Assembly (NCBI GenBank): GCA_016213775.1
Contig: JACQZR010000252.1
Location: 51,668 to 115,667 of the forward strand
DNA length: 64,000 nt
Source of the DNA: Acidobacteriota bacterium
GTDB lineage: Bacteria; Acidobacteriota; Terriglobia; Bryobacterales; Bryobacteraceae
Direction: 5' to 3'
This document shows, in pieces, positions 62,576 to 64,000 of this stretch (positions within the stretch are counted from its first letter, which is position 1; each line of letters starts with the position of its first letter). A program made the position numbers and the translations under genes. The notes under the pieces are model-generated. The model saw only the letters and a list, made by a program, of their open reading frames with translations, had not been told where the DNA came from and ran no database searches.

Positions 62576-62899
62576 TTGACCGAGACCAAGGTTGAGCACG
62601 TCCTCCAAACGGCCCGGGAGTTGTACACGAATATCGTCTCTGATGAACTCATTCTCACTGTCGACGACGCTCGGTTGCGTTGATCGGGCGAAATCCAGGC
62701 TTGGGAAACGGCAGGCCTGAAACTCGATCGAATCGAGTGCGAAGCACCGGAACAGGCGAGTCTCTCAGAGCCGGAAGCTGACAACTGGTCGGATGGCGAC
62801 GAGATCTGTCGCTGGAGCTTGACGCTCTCGATGACTATGAAACCGGCGGCATCCTCACGGCGCGAGGCAATATTCGCCCTCGACGAGTGCCGCTCATGA
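62576..62899 (+). pseudogene. Unknown gene remnant with in-frame TGA
   Basis: From TTG 62576 the frame reads TETKVEHVLQTARELYTNIV and SDELILTVDDARLR, hits TGA at 62681-62683, then continues SGEIQAWETAGLKLDRIECE to TGA at 62897. The composition is protein-like on both sides of the stop, but no family is recognised and no conserved Cys or SECIS-like hairpin supports recoding. It most likely represents decay in this damaged region. Confidence 0.3.
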
Positions 62900-62927
62900 G
62901 AGCCACCTCATTCCCGTTGAGGGCTTC

Positions 62928-63280
62928 ATGGCCGATTTCAGACTCACTGACGAAGGAGAGGTCGAACTCCGGCAACTCGGCGAAGATACATCCGCGGATC
63001 TGTGGGACCACTGCTTCGCGGCTCTTCGGGACGTGCTGTCTGACCAGAGCCTGTATGACGAGAGCGGCGAATTCACAAAGAGCGGACGCAGACGGTTACG
63101 GGAGGCTGTCGAGAATGAGCGAAAGCGGCACGCGGAGAACCAGCCGGCGGATGAGCCATCCACGGAACTCGGCAGACAGTACGTCATTTGGACGTGGCCA
63201 CGCGAACATGAGGGCAACTATGACTTTGCCATGGACGAGCATGACGACGCGGAATCGCGGCAGAGGGAATCCTTCTACGC
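62928..63280 (+). CDS. Acidic hypothetical protein, truncated at junction with ABC-F remnant
   Basis: ATG at 62928 begins MADFRLTDEGEVELRQLGED, DLWDHCFAALRDVLSDQSLY and ends near DEHDDAESRQRESFYAQQR. The same frame stays open to 63416, but beyond about 63280 it only reads out of frame through ABC-F sequence. The native C-terminus has therefore been lost. The protein is acidic and helical; I recognise no family. Confidence 0.4.
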
Positions 63281-64000
63281 GCAACAACGGCGGACCGGTT
63301 GTCCGCGAAGGTGGCCAAAGCCCCACCCGGAGCGAAGCTGTCCCATGATTTCTACCGCAGGAAAGCCGCGAAGGTGGCACGTACTGGACGCATCCTGCGG
63401 GAGCGCCGCCAATTAGAAGCCACCGTGGCGAAGCCCTGGGAGGAGCAGGCGATTTCGCATTTGGATTTCGCGCATGTTCCTTCCGTGCCCGCAATCGTCG
63501 TGCACGCTTCCGGGCTGCGGTTTGGCCATCCTGGGTCGCCAGTGATGGGCCCTGTGAACATTGCGGTTCATCGCTACGAGCGCTGGAGTGAACTGCCCGC
63601 GGTTGCGGGAGAGGTGCGATGGAGTGCTGGTGCTCGGGCCGGGTACTATTCGCAGGAGCACCAGCAGTTGGTGCTGAGTGAATCTCCCGTGGAAAGCTGC
63701 CTGCGTGTTCACCCGGACACCACCACCGTGAGGACGATCCTCGGGTGCTTGCGCCTGCGTGCGGATCTCGCATTGATGCCGCTCCGGACAATGAGCATGG
63801 GAGAGCGCAGCAAGACAGCGTTGGCGCGACTGCTACTCGGGGGACACAATGTGTTGATTCTCGATGAGCCCACCAATCACCTGGAGATGGAGGCTCAGGA
63901 GGCGCTTTCGAAGGCACTGCGGGAGTTCCCCGGAGCAGTGCTGTTCGCCTCGCATGATGAGTGGTTCCGCGAACAGACCGCGACGCACTCGCTCGATCTC
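63270..64000 (+). pseudogene. ABC-F ATPase fragment lacking Walker A of second NBD
   Basis: One continuous plus frame, open to the window edge, reads LSHDFYRRKAAKVARTGRIL (the ABC-F inter-domain linker), PWEEQAISHLDFAHVP, then the start of the second nucleotide-binding domain (SGLRFGHPGSPVMGPVNIAV). It next jumps from HRYERW straight to SELPAVAGEVRWSAGARAGY. The segment that should hold the Walker A GxxGxGKS loop is deleted in frame. The signature (MSMGERSK), Walker B (VLILDEPTNHLE) and H-loop (LFASHDEW) remain. The first NBD is absent upstream, so the gene is broken at its 5' side and inactive. Confidence 0.75.

Noticed and set aside
62681..62683. In-frame TGA in the 62576-62899 frame as a second selenocysteine candidate
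   Set aside because: No recognised family, no conserved Cys context, no matching hairpin at the right distance, and the surrounding region is full of broken genes.

Overview
The window looks like chromosomal DNA of a high-GC Acidobacteriota bacterium, most likely of the Solibacter/Bryobacter type. This is inferred from gene content: two very large Oar-like TonB-dependent receptors with an N-terminal carboxypeptidase-regulatory domain, FG-GAP/ASPIC-UnbV (CRTAC1-like) proteins, a DUF1549/DUF1553 'planctomycete cytochrome' next to a DUF1501 protein, a winged-helix/PD40 propeller regulator, LytS/LytTR signalling and a PEP-CTERM protein. No rRNA, tRNA or CRISPR array was seen.

Layout. 1-3.5 kb: two small secreted proteins, an extragenic palindrome cluster and a translationally coupled LytTR regulator/histidine kinase pair. 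3.7-4.5 kb: an ArsM-like methyltransferase whose frame is interrupted by one UGA at a conserved-Cys position, followed by a bacterial-SECIS-like hairpin; I read it as a selenoprotein. 4.5-12.5 kb: housekeeping genes (flavin reductase, FmdB zinc ribbon, PBP4/DacB, C-terminal protease, FHA/sigma54 activator, CbiX-like chelatase, ferredoxin-NADP reductase). 12.8-15.4 kb: an ArsR/thioredoxin/membrane-protein cluster, a porin and a CMD-family protein. 15.5-16.3 kb: decayed remnants of an aminotransferase and a nitrilase-family amidase. 16.4-27.2 kb: a tightly packed six-gene operon (TonB receptor, two TPR/FG-GAP proteins, Tat-exported molybdopterin oxidoreductase, alkaline-phosphatase-fold protein, an unrecognised protein), divergent from a CRTAC1-like and TPR pair. 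29.8-37.2 kb: a second operon (DUF1553, DUF1501, VOC and two enolase-superfamily proteins), divergent from a second TonB receptor and a seven-heme cytochrome/TPR protein.

42.9-53.5 kb: winged-helix/propeller regulator beside a GH18 glycosidase, PEP-CTERM protein, glycosyltransferase, a secreted phosphodiesterase that carries a C-terminal NADAR-like domain, and membrane or secreted proteins of unknown role. 53.6-57.1 kb: a metallo-beta-lactamase-fold protein, then a compact roughly 0.53-kb insertion carrying a four-helix-bundle (S23/Avd-like) gene between inverted arrays of a 14-mer and bounded by a 10-bp direct repeat, then a von Willebrand factor A protein. 57.1-60.0 kb: a CysM-Mec-CysO-MoeZ set for protein-bound-thiocarboxylate cysteine synthesis. 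60-64 kb: damaged genes, namely a frameshifted membrane-anchored protein, two unknown remnants and an ABC-F ATPase that has lost the Walker A segment of its second nucleotide-binding domain.

The strongest candidates for something new are the UGA-interrupted methyltransferase, the small four-helix-bundle element and the phosphodiesterase-NADAR fusion. All calls are by eye; no database search was run.
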